Source: Methanolobus vulcani
GTDB lineage: Archaea; Halobacteriota; Methanosarcinia; Methanosarcinales; Methanosarcinaceae
DNA length: 64,000 nucleotides
NCBI RefSeq assembly: GCF_006546655.1
Contig: NZ_VIAQ01000015.1
Location: forward strand, 1-64,000
Direction of reading: 5' to 3'
Of the stretch, positions 45,463-55,756 are shown in pieces (the first letter of the stretch is position 1; each line of letters opens with the position of its first letter). A model generated the notes under the pieces. The model made no database searches. It saw nothing but the letters and a program-made list of their open reading frames with translations, and had not been told where the DNA came from. Both the position numbers and the translations under genes were made by a program.

Positions 45463-46605
45463 TTATTTCTCAATGATGGTCTCTTCGATCTTCATTCCGA
45501 AGTGACGACCGATATCTTCTGAGTGAACAAGTATCTCATCGCCAACCTTGACATCTGTGACAGCTATTGGTTCCTTGTCCTTTGTGACAAGTTTGATGGT
45601 CTCTGCATTCTGCAGGATGTTCTTTATTATCTTACCATTAAGGTCTGCTTCAACAAGAATGAGCGGCCTTCTTTCGATCTTGACCCGACCGACAACACCT
45701 GTTCTCTGCTTGCCGTCACCATCTACAATGGTTACTTCGTCGCCTGCTTTAAGCTCTGAAAGGTAGCGTGTTTTTTCTCCTACCTTGATGTAAGCGTGAA
45801 CCGCACCTGCATTTACTCTGAATGGACGGGAAGCAACGTATGGACTTTCCTCTGATTCAGAGTGCACAAGGAACATTCCGTTCGCCTGTGAACCCACAAG
45901 CATTCCCTCGCCTCTTACCATGAGGTTGCATGTATCCACACATACTCTGTCACCCATACCGATGGCCTCGACTCTTGTGACCACTGCAGTCTGGATTGTA
46001 AGATTCTTGACACCGGCTGTTTCTGCAATTTCTGCGGTCTTCTTGATCGTACTCAGGTCTTTTGTGTCAAGCATTACTCCATCTGTACCGTGTTCCATTG
46101 TCTCAAAAGCAAGCTTTGCCTGTTCAGAATTCTGGACACCGGAGAGGAGCATTACATTCTCTTTCTGAAGTCCTGCAATGAGGTTCTCCAGTGGAATGAC
46201 CTGCCAGTCTGTGCCTATGGTTACAAGGTAATCGCAGATGCTTCCCATTTCAGCTGCAAAGTTCTCGTAATCCTTGTTGCGGATGATGACATATCCTGCA
46301 ACCTTGAGTCCCTTATCTTTCAGGCGAAGGGCTGTTGTAATGTCAAGTGAACCAGCATAGTCTGGTGGCAATGGCTTTGTTCCGTCTCCTTCTCCACCTT
46401 TTCCAACTACAACAATCTCTGCTCCTTCAACAGGATTTGAGGAGAAAGCTGCTACTTTCACGTTTCCAAGCTCTTTTACCTTCTCAACATCAGCAGCATC
46501 AACCATAATTGCATCCACGCCGGATTCCATTCCGGTGGTAATTACAGCCTTGCGTTCATCCCAGTTGCCTTCATCGGCTTTTATCCAGATTATCTTATTA
46601 TTCAT
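45463..46605 (-). CDS. aroB': 3-dehydroquinate synthase II
   Basis: 380-aa archaeal enzyme that converts amino-deoxy-heptulosonate to 3-dehydroquinate using NAD. The start MNNKIIWIKADEGNWDERK and the C-terminal VGRVKIERRPLILVEA match the family. ATG 46605 is preferred; reading ten codons further up adds a non-conserved stretch that touches the preceding gene. It sits directly after ADH synthase, its pathway partner. Confidence 0.95.
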   Translation of the reverse strand: MNNKIIWIKADEGNWDERKAVITTGMESGVDAIMVDAADVEKVKELGNVKVAAFSSNPVEGAEIVVVGKGGEGDGTKPLPPDYAGSLDITTALRLKDKGLKVAGYVIIRNKDYENFAAEMGSICDYLVTIGTDWQVIPLENLIAGLQKENVMLLSGVQNSEQAKLAFETMEHGTDGVMLDTKDLSTIKKTAEIAETAGVKNLTIQTAVVTRVEAIGMGDRVCVDTCNLMVRGEGMLVGSQANGMFLVHSESEESPYVASRPFRVNAGAVHAYIKVGEKTRYLSELKAGDEVTIVDGDGKQRTGVVGRVKIERRPLILVEADLNGKIIKNILQNAETIKLVTKDKEPIAVTDVKVGDEILVHSEDIGRHFGMKIEETIIEK

Positions 46606-46642
46606 AATGAGCACGTCCGCAAGCAATGGAAACAATCTACGC

Positions 46643-47440
46643 TTATTTCAGCATTTCCAGTGCTTCTTCAACTGACTTTTTGTAGTGCACTATCTCTGTA
46701 ATTGCTTTTGTAATTTTTGTAGGGTTTTCATGCTGGAATACGTTTCTTCCTATGGCAACACCCCTTGCGCCACCTTCCATGGCACCCTCTATCATCTGGA
46801 GGAATTCTTCATCGGTATTTGTCTTTGGTCCGCCTGCAATAACTATTGGCACAGGACATCCCTGCACTACATCTTTGAATGTATCCGGATTGCCGGTGTA
46901 TAGTGTTTTAACAACATCTGCACCAAGCTCTGCACCAACCCTTGCAACATGTGCTATAAGTTCCGGGTCATATGGGTTGCTGATATCCTTACCACGTGGG
47001 TACATCATTGCAAGAAGTGGCATTCCCCAGTAGTTGCATTCCTCAGCTACACTTCCAAGTTTCTGGAGCTGGTCTGCTTCAGTCTCAGAACCGATATTCA
47101 CATGGATGGAAACTGCATCTGCACCCATTTTCATGACTTCTTCAACAGAGCATACCTGTACCTTGTTGTTAGGATCTGGTCCAAGGATTGTGGATGCGCT
47201 CATGTGGACAATGAGTCCCACATCATGGCCGTATCCCCTGTGTCCGTGGTTGACAATTCCTTTCTGCATCAGAACTGCATCTGCGCCGCCTTCAGCGACC
47301 TTGTTGATGGTGTCAGCCACGTCGATGAGTCCTTTTATAGGCCCATCTGATATTCCGTGGTCCATAGGTATGATAACTATGTTTCTGCTGTCTCTGTGCA
47401 TGATCCTTTCAATGCGTATTTTTTTGCCGATCTCTGACAT
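46643..47440 (-). CDS. aroA': 2-amino-3,7-dideoxy-D-threo-hept-6-ulosonate synthase
   Basis: 265-aa class I aldolase-fold enzyme, first step of the archaeal shikimate route from aspartate semialdehyde and a 6-deoxy-ketohexose phosphate. The motifs IIPMDHG, MMYPRG and VVKTLYTG (Schiff base Lys) are conserved. The following aroB' gene makes the assignment firm. A close paralogue is at 30745-31536. It heads a five-gene operon to tyrA. Confidence 0.93.
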   Translation of the reverse strand: MSEIGKKIRIERIMHRDSRNIVIIPMDHGISDGPIKGLIDVADTINKVAEGGADAVLMQKGIVNHGHRGYGHDVGLIVHMSASTILGPDPNNKVQVCSVEEVMKMGADAVSIHVNIGSETEADQLQKLGSVAEECNYWGMPLLAMMYPRGKDISNPYDPELIAHVARVGAELGADVVKTLYTGNPDTFKDVVQGCPVPIVIAGGPKTNTDEEFLQMIEGAMEGGARGVAIGRNVFQHENPTKITKAITEIVHYKKSVEEALEMLK

Positions 47441-47597
47441 TTGCTTTCGCCTTCTATAAGTTTGATTAATTATGCATTAATGTCTTATTTAGTACATTAA
47501 TGTATGGTCTGTTTGTATGTTAGTATGTGACATAGTAGCACGGTTAAGTATATAAAAGTTTTTGTATAACTGGCTGAAACTAATTGAAAAACAAAGC

Positions 47598-48965
47598 TTA
47601 CATATCTTTCAGGAATTCGCCGATACTTATTCCTTCAGAAGTTATATCGTAGCTTATGAGGTGTTTTTCATGGTCACTGCCATGCATTTTCAGGATGGAC
47701 ATGGTTTTTCTGATCTCTTTTCCGATATCCATATGCTTGAGAAGGATCAGTACATCAACAAGAGAGGAAACAGGTATCTCTGCTTGAAGTATGTCGCTTC
47801 CTGCAGCCATGTTACCGCTAATGAACATGGATGTAACACCCATATTCTTGAAAAGACGTATCATGTTGGCAATATGTTCTCTTTTTGCTATCTGGGTATC
47901 AAAAACATAATCAAAGCCAGAAATATCATCCAAAAGCACTCTTTTTGCACCCATTTCCTGGATGTAGTTACGGAGTTCTATAGTGTGCCTGCATGCATTG
48001 ATTTCAGAAGGTGGTGTGTAAATTATTTTTATCAATCCCTGCTTTTCCAGTTCTTCGAGATCAAGTCCTAGACTTGCTGCATAGCGTCTCAGTTCGGCAG
48101 GACTGTCCTCAAAAGTACTGATTATTCCAGGCTCGCCATTTTTGGCACCCTCTACAATGAAATTGAGTCCAAACAGTGTTTTTCCGGTACCGGTATTTCC
48201 AGCTATCAACGTAGCTGATAATTCAAAAAGTCCGCCTCTGCTCAATTCATCAAATTTAGGAATGCCTGCGCTAATTCTGCTGACCTGTGCTGTTTCTTCT
48301 ATAACAGGCGCAGTAATTCTTGGATAGATAGTAAGCCCATTGGCATTTATGCTGAAACTATGCTCACCATCAATATAGTTAGGACGGTTCATTTTCAGTA
48401 TTGTGATCATGCGCTTGCTTCCTCTTCGCAGTATCTCCTGGGACAGATAAACAATACCGTCTGTTACGTCGCTGATCACTGATCTGCAAACATCGGACTT
48501 TGACATGGTTCCGGTTAGATAAACAATAGCATTCCATTCAACAATGGCTGAATTAAGTGAGTATATAAATCTCCTTCTTTCAGCTTCAGGGAAGCCGAAT
48601 CCAATGGGTGTTATCGGGTCAATGAGTATCCTGTCAGGTTTTATTGAATTGACTGTATTTCCAAGATCTACCAGCATTGTCAGAGGGTCTCTTTCAACGG
48701 AGCTTGTATTGAATATGTGTATATTGAGGGCTTCTTCATAAAATGAGTATTCTGATAGTGATTCTCTTATGGAATTCTCTGATTGGGTTGTAATGCAAAT
48801 GTAAAGTACCTTCTCACCATTACGCGCTGCTTCACATAAACTCTGCACTCCCAGTATGGTCCTTCCGCTACCCGGGTTGCCTGCTATAAGTATAGTAGAT
48901 GGGGCAGTTATTCCGCCTCCAAGTATCTCATCGAAACCGTCTATTCCTGTGAATTTTGTTTCCAC
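47598..48965 (-). CDS. double-domain KaiC-like ATPase
   Basis: 455 aa, two KaiC/RecA-like domains (about 1-220 and 230-455). Domain 1 Walker A is GNPGSGRT: Arg35 replaces the usual Lys. It also lacks the acidic pair after strand 2 (TTQSEN). Domain 2 has an intact GNTGTGKT (Lys262) and FEDSPAEL. Walker B elements are ILIDPIT and RVLLDDI. KaiB or KaiA are not nearby; archaeal KaiC-like proteins are linked to signalling and motility, but none of these genes is close here. It stands alone, transcribed divergently from guaA. Confidence 0.85.
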   Translation of the reverse strand: METKFTGIDGFDEILGGGITAPSTILIAGNPGSGRTILGVQSLCEAARNGEKVLYICITTQSENSIRESLSEYSFYEEALNIHIFNTSSVERDPLTMLVDLGNTVNSIKPDRILIDPITPIGFGFPEAERRRFIYSLNSAIVEWNAIVYLTGTMSKSDVCRSVISDVTDGIVYLSQEILRRGSKRMITILKMNRPNYIDGEHSFSINANGLTIYPRITAPVIEETAQVSRISAGIPKFDELSRGGLFELSATLIAGNTGTGKTLFGLNFIVEGAKNGEPGIISTFEDSPAELRRYAASLGLDLEELEKQGLIKIIYTPPSEINACRHTIELRNYIQEMGAKRVLLDDISGFDYVFDTQIAKREHIANMIRLFKNMGVTSMFISGNMAAGSDILQAEIPVSSLVDVLILLKHMDIGKEIRKTMSILKMHGSDHEKHLISYDITSEGISIGEFLKDM

Positions 48966-49301
48966 TTTCAGAACCTCGTTTTGGTATTGCTAAGCAATAA
49001 TGAGATTTTTATGTAAAGGAATTATATGAAATTTCCTCTCCCTAATTTAATTCTCTTTTAATTTTACTTAATGTTATTCATGAGCACTGCAGTAAAAAAA
49101 CTTACAATGGGTTGATGTACTTTAATGCTAAATCTTTTAATAAATTTATATCTGTACTATGAAACCCTCTTATATGGTTAATTACTATAACGCCAATATA
49201 AGACTGTATTAATAGTAATTCTATACTGATCATATTTGGAGATGTTCTCCAGACTTTACCTAATCTTAACCTAATCTAATACAAACAATCAGGGAATAAA
49301 T
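48966..49301. other. 336-bp intergenic region with no gene seen
   Basis: AT-rich spacer between divergent KaiC-like and guaA genes. TATA-like sequences near 49143-49150 and 49194-49201 (ccaatataag) may drive guaA with a leader. I see no conserved frame or strong hairpin. Confidence 0.6.
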
Positions 49302-49871
49302 ATGAGAGAATTAAAAATCCTTGTTATCAACAATTATGGGCAGTTTTGCCACCTTATCCACCGTTCAGTAAGGGATCTGGACATGGATACAAAGATAGTA
49401 CCCAACACCACTCCTGTCGATGAGATTCTCGATGAGGAGCCTGACGGATTGATACTCAGTGGCGGTCCGACAATAGAACGTGCAGGAATCTGTTCTGAGT
49501 ATGTGGAAAGTATTGATGTCCCTATTCTTGGAATCTGTCTTGGACACCAGATCATCGCTAAAACCTTTGGCGGGGAAGTAGGTCCCGGCAGTTCCGGCGG
49601 CTATGCTGACATCGAAGTTGAGATAGTTGACGAAGATGATCTCCTGAAAGGAATTGGTCCAAAAACATCTGTATGGGCTTCACACGCAGATGAAGTTGTC
49701 AGGATGCCGGAAGAATTCATCCAGCTTGCAAGGTCTAATATTTGTGAATGTGAGGCTATGAGGCATGAAGAAAGGCCAATATTCGGTGTTCAGTGGCATC
49801 CTGAAGTTGCCCACACTGAATCCGGAGAAAAGTTGCTGACGAATTTCTTTGAGATATGCGAGAACTATTAG
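49302..49871 (+). CDS. guaAA: GMP synthase, glutaminase subunit A
   Basis: 189-aa class I glutamine amidotransferase, supplying ammonia to the separate GMP synthase ATPase subunit. The nucleophile is Cys79 in GICLGHQ, and the catalytic His/Glu lie in QWHPEV. The length is that of the archaeal stand-alone subunit. The partner subunit is not in this window. A hairpin overlaps its stop codon. Confidence 0.93.
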   Translation: MRELKILVINNYGQFCHLIHRSVRDLDMDTKIVPNTTPVDEILDEEPDGLILSGGPTIERAGICSEYVESIDVPILGICLGHQIIAKTFGGEVGPGSSGGYADIEVEIVDEDDLLKGIGPKTSVWASHADEVVRMPEEFIQLARSNICECEAMRHEERPIFGVQWHPEVAHTESGEKLLTNFFEICENY

Positions 49872-49937
49872 TCTCGCATTCTCCTATGTGTAAATTACTA
49901 AATCTTAAAATTTCATGTGAGAACTATTGCTCTCACA
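49858..49937. repeat. Two near-identical hairpins at convergent gene ends
   Basis: Two stem-loops share the loop actatt. The first is GCGAGA / TCTCGC (49858-49863, 49872-49877) over the guaA stop. The second is TGTGAGA / TCTCACA (49916-49922, 49931-49937) over the srp54 stop. Spacing is 58 bp. They may end the two facing transcripts. Confidence 0.55.
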
Positions 49938-51252
49938 TTCCCATTTTCTTCATCATTTTCTGCATATTGAATTTACCGCCGCGGAATCCTTTCATGGCGG
50001 TCTGCATCATTTTATGATACTTTAAAAGCTCTCTTACATCATCAGGGCCGCATCCTGATCCTCTGGCAATCCTCTTGATACGTGCACTACCAATTATTCT
50101 TGGATTGAGCATTTCCTCTTCTGTCATTGAGTCCATAAGAACTCTATAGCGTCCGAGCTTATCTCCGGTGACCTGATATGCATCTTCAGGGATCTTGGCA
50201 CCAAGTCCTCCAAGAGGCAGCATTTGCATAATCTGCTTCATTGGTCCCATTTTATTGAGGCTTTCAAGCTGTTTGTACATATCCTTGAGTGTGAACCTGC
50301 CACGGAGCATTGCTTCCATGTCAAAGTCCTCTTCTCCAAGGGCTTCCTCTGCCTTTTCAATAAGACTTTTGATGTCACCCATTCCGAGAAGTCTCGAGAT
50401 GAACCTGTCAGGCTCAAATCTCTCAAGGTCGTCAGGTGTTTCACCAACACCAATGAATGCGATGGATGAATTTGTTTCAGATACAGCAGAGAGTGCTCCA
50501 CCACCTTTTGCGGTACCGTCAAGTTTTGAAATCACAACACCTGAGATTCCGATCGAATCATTGAATGCACGTGCCTGTTCGCTTGCCTGCTGACCAATCG
50601 CACCGTCAAGCACAAGCAACTTGTAGTCAGGCTTTGCCACGGCATGTATATCTTCCATCTCGGTGATAAGGTCACTTTCAAGTGAGTGACGACCGGCAGT
50701 GTCTACAATAAGAATATCGTTCTTCTGCAGTTCTTTAAGTCCTCTCTCTACAATGCCTACTGCATCAGGGTTGCCTTCTTCTCCGTAGAATGCAACGTTT
50801 AATTTAGTACAGAGGGTCTTAAGCTGCTGGTATGCACCAGGCCTGAATGTGTCAGCACAGACTACACCAGGTTTCAGTCCTTTCCTCTGGAAGTAACGTG
50901 CAAGTTTTGATGTGGTAGTTGTTTTACCGCTTCCCTGCAGACCTATCATCATGATTGTCTGTGGTTTGAGTGGGATATCGGTACTTTTACCAATGATACT
51001 GATGAGTTCCTGGTAAACTATCCTGATCACATGTTCCCTTGGGTTCATTCCGGAAGGTACTTCCTCCTTCAGTGCACGCTCTTTGATGTGCTGAGACATC
51101 TGCATGACAAGTTTGACATTGACGTCAGACTGGAGCAAAGCCCTCTGGATATCCTTGACGACCTCGTTTACTGTACGTTCGTCGATGCGCCCTGATTTTA
51201 CCAGTTTCTTCAGGGCATCCTGCAGGGAATTTCCGAGTTTATCCATTACCAT
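49933..51252 (-). CDS. srp54: signal recognition particle protein SRP54
   Basis: 439-aa GTPase binding signal peptides and 7S RNA for co-translational targeting. The N domain starts [14 protein letters not shown], the G domain has [16 protein letters not shown] and [11 protein letters not shown], and the methionine-rich M domain ends [13 protein letters not shown] 51252 or ATG two codons later may start translation. It is convergent with guaA. Confidence 0.96.
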   Translation of the reverse strand: MVMDKLGNSLQDALKKLVKSGRIDERTVNEVVKDIQRALLQSDVNVKLVMQMSQHIKERALKEEVPSGMNPREHVIRIVYQELISIIGKSTDIPLKPQTIMMIGLQGSGKTTTTSKLARYFQRKGLKPGVVCADTFRPGAYQQLKTLCTKLNVAFYGEEGNPDAVGIVERGLKELQKNDILIVDTAGRHSLESDLITEMEDIHAVAKPDYKLLVLDGAIGQQASEQARAFNDSIGISGVVISKLDGTAKGGGALSAVSETNSSIAFIGVGETPDDLERFEPDRFISRLLGMGDIKSLIEKAEEALGEEDFDMEAMLRGRFTLKDMYKQLESLNKMGPMKQIMQMLPLGGLGAKIPEDAYQVTGDKLGRYRVLMDSMTEEEMLNPRIIGSARIKRIARGSGCGPDDVRELLKYHKMMQTAMKGFRGGKFNMQKMMKKMGM

Positions 51253-51370
51253 TTAAGGATCTTCCTGTTTAGTTCTCTCTTTTTGTTCTAATAAACGGGG
51301 AGTTCATATTTAATTCTGTTGTGAAAATCATACCTGTGTTGAGCTGATCTATGCTTTCAAATGCCTCTAA

Positions 51371-52204
51371 TTATGAGATTAACATCACTGCCAGCATTAC
51401 TGCAAACACTCCGAACCATTGCCTGCTCCTGAGTTTCTCTTTCAGGAGCACCCATGCAAGAATCACGGTCACAGCTGGATAAAGTGAGGCGAGGATGGCT
51501 GCAATATCAAGTCTTCCGGTCTTTGCTGCAAGAACATAGAATACATTCCCTCCGGTGTCAAGGAATCCGGCAAGTAAGATGAGTGGAAGATACTTGATCC
51601 CTGGTATTTCCAGTTTTTTGCTGTAATATGCCACTATAATAAATGCAGGAACCGTTGCCATCCTGGCTCCTACAAGTGGCCAGAATATTCCCGAACTCTG
51701 TACTTGGTCAATGAGTATCATAAACAGTCCAAATCCTGTGCCGGCAATAAGTGGTAACTTGATTCGGTCCAATTCAATTTTCTGGCTGTTTTCATCCTCT
51801 GAGATTAGTCAAACTCCTGCAAAAGCAAATGCAAATCCTGTAAGCTGGCTCACGGTTGGCAGTCCCTCCGTTATCATTCCAAAAGCCATTGGAACAACTG
51901 CACTCCAGACTGCTGCAACTGGTGCTACTATTCCCATTTTCTCTACTGAAAGTGCATGGTATAGTGCCAGTAAACCTGCGCCACCGCAAAGTCCTGCAAT
52001 CGCACCCCATAGAAAATCAGTGTATGCTGGCATGCTCTCTCCAAAAATTATTGCAGATGATGCGAGAAGTATTAGCCCTGTTAATTGGGAGATGATGGCA
52101 ACTATCAATACGCCGTTGCGTTTGGTTGCAACTCCGCCACTGAAGTCTCCTGCTCCCCAACACAAGGCAGCTGCAATCCCGAAAATAGCAATAGATAGTT
52201 CCAT
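51371..52204 (-). pseudogene. EamA family transporter, interrupted by one in-frame TGA
   Basis: An 834-base frame coding for two EamA domains (10 hydrophobic helices in all). It starts MELSIAIFGIAAALCWGAGD and has a single TGA at 51809-51811. The flanks FAFAGV and LIS match the EamA end FAGVWLIS, so the stop most likely replaced a TGG Trp codon. Downstream of the stop the frame continues with IKLPLIAG and ends KEKL...VMLIS. Either the gene is inactive, the TGA is a sequencing error, or two half-proteins are made (the second could start near 51772). Confidence 0.75.
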
Positions 52205-52287
52205 TTTTATATCCTGAGATTACAGGAATGAGTAAATGGTATAAAAGAGTTACAACTCACTCCTTGTATTGATATTGCTTAGAAAAG

Positions 52288-52362
52288 TAGCGGGGGATAG
52301 ATTCGAACTATCGGTCTACGGGTTATGAGCCCGTCGGGATCTCCTGGCTACCCCACCCCGCT
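52288..52362 (-). tRNA. initiator tRNA-Met (CAT), copy 1
   Basis: 75-base minus-strand tRNA with anticodon CAT. The A1-U72 pair and the three G-C pairs in the anticodon stem (GGG-CTCATAA-CCC) mark it as an initiator rather than an elongator. The T-loop reads gttcgaatc. An identical copy lies 195 bases away. Confidence 0.94.
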
Positions 52363-52482
52363 TCGGGGATTGAAGTTTAATTTTGAAAGCAAATTCTTCT
52401 ATGTCTGCATTCTATTTATGTATATTTCCAGAACGCGGCTCTAACACATTATTAATGGTTGTATTGAAATGTGTTAGAAAAG

Positions 52483-52557
52483 TAGCGGGGGATAGATTCG
52501 AACTATCGGTCTACGGGTTATGAGCCCGTCGGGATCTCCTGGCTACCCCACCCCGCT
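52483..52557 (-). tRNA. initiator tRNA-Met (CAT), copy 2
   Basis: Identical 75-base sequence to the copy at 52288-52362. The left flank (ttagaaaag on the plus strand) and a few right-flank bases (tcgg) are also shared. This is a tandem duplication of about 195 bp. The intervening DNA is not otherwise alike. Confidence 0.94.
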
Positions 52558-52736
52558 TCGGAGATTAATGCTTATTCTGGAAGGGTACTCCCTCATCAAC
52601 TATTTCATTGTTGATATAGTTTGCGTGTGGTTTCATTTTCACAATGGGATACATGATACATAAATAGGTAAATTATATCTTCTATCTGTCTAAATATGGT
52701 AAATCATCTTTTGTTTATAATAATTGGAGAGATTTA

Positions 52737-53438
52737 ATGGCTTTACCTGACAAATTCAAATGTGTTGTTACAAACTGGGATTACATTTACGATCTGTGCA
52801 GAGAAGTTGCAAACGAAGTGAAAGCTTCAGGTTACGAACCAGATATGATAGTTGCCCTTGCAAGAGGCGGATGGTTTGCAGGTCGTGTGTTATGTGATTT
52901 CCTTGGTCTTGATGACCTTACAAGTCTTAAGATCGAGCACTACCTTGGAACTGCACTTGCAGGTGATGAGCCACAGATAAAATACCCTCTTGCTGACAAA
53001 GCTGTTGCAGGAAAGAAAATCCTTATCGTTGATGATATTGCAGACACAGGTAAGAGCCTGATGCACTCTCTTGAATACGTAAACGAACAGGGTCCAAAGG
53101 ACGTAAAGACTGCAGCTCTCCAATTCCTTGATTCGTCAGAATTCGAACCGGATTTTATAGGAGAGCATCTTGAGGAATGGGCATGGGTTGTTTTCCCATG
53201 GAATTTCATCGAGGATATGATCGATCTTATCTCCACCCTCATGACAAAAGAGGACAAGGAACTCTGGGATGTTGCTTCCATAAGACACGGTCTTTACATG
53301 TATCATTCACTTGACTCTTTCGCATTTGAAATTGCACAGCCAGGAAGGCTCCCTGAAATAATGGAAGAAATGCATCGCAGGGAAATTGTATGCTCTGTAA
53401 ATGAGGATGGCAAGCAGTACTGGAAACTTGCTGAATAA
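52737..53438 (+). CDS. phosphoribosyltransferase family protein
   Basis: 233 aa of the purine-salvage type PRTase superfamily. The PRPP motif ILIVDDIADTGKSL lies near residues 98-111 and a Gly-rich first loop ALARGGWFAGR near 41-51. The C-terminal ~80 residues are a domain with helices and beta strands, extra to a minimal PRTase. RBS GGAGAG precedes the ATG. It is followed by an MTA/purine-nucleoside phosphorylase, so the pair probably salvages adenine or a related base. Confidence 0.85.
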   Translation: MALPDKFKCVVTNWDYIYDLCREVANEVKASGYEPDMIVALARGGWFAGRVLCDFLGLDDLTSLKIEHYLGTALAGDEPQIKYPLADKAVAGKKILIVDDIADTGKSLMHSLEYVNEQGPKDVKTAALQFLDSSEFEPDFIGEHLEEWAWVVFPWNFIEDMIDLISTLMTKEDKELWDVASIRHGLYMYHSLDSFAFEIAQPGRLPEIMEEMHRREIVCSVNEDGKQYWKLAE

Positions 53439-53451
53439 AATCGGTGATACA

Positions 53452-54321
53452 ATGCAGGAAAAAGCTAAAGCTGATATCGCAATTATAGGTGGAAGCGGCA
53501 TTTATGATGCTAATCTGCTTGACAATGTATGTGATGTTGATATTGACACTCCTTTTGGAAAACCTTCAGATTCAATAATAGTTGGTAAACATGGTGATGT
53601 GGGTGTCTGTTTCCTTCCAAGACATGGCGTAGGTCACAGGATATCCCCATCTGAATTGAACTCCAGAGCAAACATCTTCGCTCTCAAGAAACTTGGTGTT
53701 AAACGCATAATCGCTGCATCCGCTGTGGGCAGTCTGAAAGAAGAACTCAAGCCACTGGATATTGTTATTCCAAACCAGATATATGACCGTACAAAATCCA
53801 GACCATCAACTTTCTTTGAGGATGGCATTGTGGTCCACATGGGATTTGCTGACCCATTTTGTCCTGAGACTTCAAAGACCATAGTCGATGTTGCCAATTC
53901 AAAAGGGTACAGCGTCAAGGAAGGTGGAACATACGTTTGTATGGAAGGTCCGCAGTTCTCAACCCGTGCAGAGTCAAGAGTTTATCAGGCACTTGGATTT
54001 GACATCATTGGCATGACTGCTATTCCTGAGGCAAAACTCGCACGTGAAGCTGAGATATGCTACTCTATGATCGCCACTGTGACGGATTACGATGTCTGGT
54101 ATGAGGAAGATGTGACAATCGAAACTGTCATTGAGAATGCAATGAAGAACGAGGCTGCTGTGAAGGATATAATCGTGTCAACCCTGGATAAACTGAGTGT
54201 TGAGCAGCACTGTATGTGTAAGGATGCTCTCATGGGTGCGATTACAACTGTTCCGTCCATGATCCCTCATGATACAAAGAGAAGGCTCGATCCTCTTATC
54301 GGGAAATATCTGAATGACTAA
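53452..54321 (+). CDS. mtnP: S-methyl-5'-thioadenosine phosphorylase family
   Basis: 289 aa. Motifs: GGSGIYD (phosphate site), PRHGVGHR, CMEGPQFSTRAES and IGMTAIPEAKLARE. The enzyme phosphorolyses methylthioadenosine or, in some methanogens, methylthioinosine; Asp/Asn site residues by eye do not settle the base. The start is ATG 53452 with GGTGAT five bases upstream, 13 bases after the PRTase stop; the longer reading overlaps that gene by 38 bases. Confidence 0.9.
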   Translation: MQEKAKADIAIIGGSGIYDANLLDNVCDVDIDTPFGKPSDSIIVGKHGDVGVCFLPRHGVGHRISPSELNSRANIFALKKLGVKRIIAASAVGSLKEELKPLDIVIPNQIYDRTKSRPSTFFEDGIVVHMGFADPFCPETSKTIVDVANSKGYSVKEGGTYVCMEGPQFSTRAESRVYQALGFDIIGMTAIPEAKLAREAEICYSMIATVTDYDVWYEEDVTIETVIENAMKNEAAVKDIIVSTLDKLSVEQHCMCKDALMGAITTVPSMIPHDTKRRLDPLIGKYLND

Positions 54322-54393
54322 GGCAGTGCTATCTGTAAGTGGCTTATCGCAAGTGTTTTAATATATCATGATGCTTATTTAATTCGGTGAACC

Positions 54394-54852
54394 ATGCCTC
54401 ATAAGTGTACAAGATGTGAATCGATCTTTGTAGACGGTGCTTCAGTAATACTTAGCGGATGCCCTAATTGTGGCTGGAATAAGTTCCTTTATGTCAAGGA
54501 TGAAGAGGTTGAAAAAGAATCTCAGGAAGAGTCTGAGACAACAGAAGCCGGAGAGGAACATGTCATTGACGAGACCTCCCCTGAAATTACAGATGAACAG
54601 TCCTCAGGCGAGATTATCAGGGAAATAGATGATATCCTTGGTGTCGAAAAGAAGGAATCCAGCGTTACTGAAGAGGAAGGTGAAAGGGTTGAATCCGTGC
54701 GTATCCTTGGTCCGGGTTCTTACGAGCTGAACCTTGATTCCCTGCTTGACCGCAAGGAGCTTGTCATGGCTTTCAAGGAAGATGGTGCATACGCCCTGCA
54801 TCTTGGTTCTGTTTTTAAGGACAATAAAGATAAGAAAAAGAAGAAAAAGTGA
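54394..54852 (+). CDS. OapC/ArvC-type zinc-ribbon protein
   Basis: 152 aa. An N-terminal zinc ribbon (CTRC at 5-8, CPNC at 23-26), a long Glu-rich disordered linker (about 38-105), a small folded segment (VESVRILGPGSYELNLDSLL) and an all-Lys tail. The order matches the archaeal OapC-like zinc-ribbon proteins. Nucleic-acid binding is likely. Function unknown. Confidence 0.8.
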   Translation: MPHKCTRCESIFVDGASVILSGCPNCGWNKFLYVKDEEVEKESQEESETTEAGEEHVIDETSPEITDEQSSGEIIREIDDILGVEKKESSVTEEEGERVESVRILGPGSYELNLDSLLDRKELVMAFKEDGAYALHLGSVFKDNKDKKKKKK

Positions 54853-54876
54853 TTATTTTCTTCCAGAAAGCTGACT

Positions 54877-55632
54877 ATGGATTTAATTCGAAAACAACGT
54901 TTCTTTGAAGTTGATGCCCTGCGCGGCATTGCCATCATATTGATGGTTATATTTCATTTCATTTTTACTATTGATTACCTTGGTATTCATGAGTTTGATA
55001 TGCATTCCGGTCTTCTTCTGGTAATCGGCAGAAGTGCTGCAATCCTTTTTCTATTTCTTGTGGGTGTTTCCCTTACGCTGAGCTATTCAAGAGCAAAGAT
55101 CTCATCAGATGGCACACAAGGTCAATTCATTCATTATCTCAAAAGAGGTGCTGGTATCTTTGGATGGGGTCTGGTAATCACAGTTGTTACAGCTACATTC
55201 CTTGAACGTGGCACTATTTATTTTGGAATACTGCATTTGATTGGTGTTTCTATAATTCTTGCTTATCCATTATTGAGATTCAGAGAAAAGAATCTCCATT
55301 TGGGTCTTTCATTCCTGTTTGCAGGCGTTATCATGAGGGGTGCCTATGCAAATTACCCCTGGTTGCTATTTCTTGGCGTCAAACCCTATGGTTTTTACTC
55401 TCTTGATTACGTCCCCCTGATTCCCTGGTTTGGTGTTGTTCTTCTGGGCGTTTTTACAGGGAACAGCCTGTATCCTGATTACCGGAGAAACTTCCATATG
55501 TGTGACTGTGGAGAAAATACAGTTGTAAGAGCACTGGTTTACATGGGAAAAAAGTCACTGCTGATATATCTGGTACATCAGCCTGTGATTGTGGGATTGC
55601 TGTATTTGTTTAGTTCAATTGTAGCAAGATAA
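54877..55632 (+). CDS. DUF1624 / heparan-acetyltransferase-like membrane protein
   Basis: 251 aa with about seven hydrophobic helices. The sequence ALRGIAIILMVIFHFIF near the start holds the conserved Arg-Gly and His of the acyltransferase-3-like superfamily. LIYLVHQPVIVG near the end carries the second conserved His. Relatives transfer acyl groups across membranes. It follows the zinc-ribbon gene by 24 bases; co-transcription is likely. The substrate is unknown. Confidence 0.85.
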   Translation: MDLIRKQRFFEVDALRGIAIILMVIFHFIFTIDYLGIHEFDMHSGLLLVIGRSAAILFLFLVGVSLTLSYSRAKISSDGTQGQFIHYLKRGAGIFGWGLVITVVTATFLERGTIYFGILHLIGVSIILAYPLLRFREKNLHLGLSFLFAGVIMRGAYANYPWLLFLGVKPYGFYSLDYVPLIPWFGVVLLGVFTGNSLYPDYRRNFHMCDCGENTVVRALVYMGKKSLLIYLVHQPVIVGLLYLFSSIVAR

Positions 55633-55756
55633 TCGTTAGCTAAATGTAAATGACAATTAAATCTCAAAGTTTAGTATCTGAATTTATTTATTCCCTTGGG
55701 ACTTTTATCATCCATGTGATTTCTACAGTTAATTTAAAATATATTGCCACAGTTGT

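Noticed and set aside
47598-48071. Plus-strand frame at the end of the KaiC-like gene
   Set aside because: It is antisense to a conserved ATPase domain and shows no family features or RBS.
51809-51811. TGA in the EamA gene as selenocysteine or recoded codon
   Set aside because: No Sec insertion structure is visible, the position is a tryptophan in the family, and pyrrolysine uses TAG rather than TGA.
52288-52557. Attachment-site duplication by an integrated element
   Set aside because: The repeated tRNAs are complete and only 195 bp apart with no integrase or foreign genes between them.
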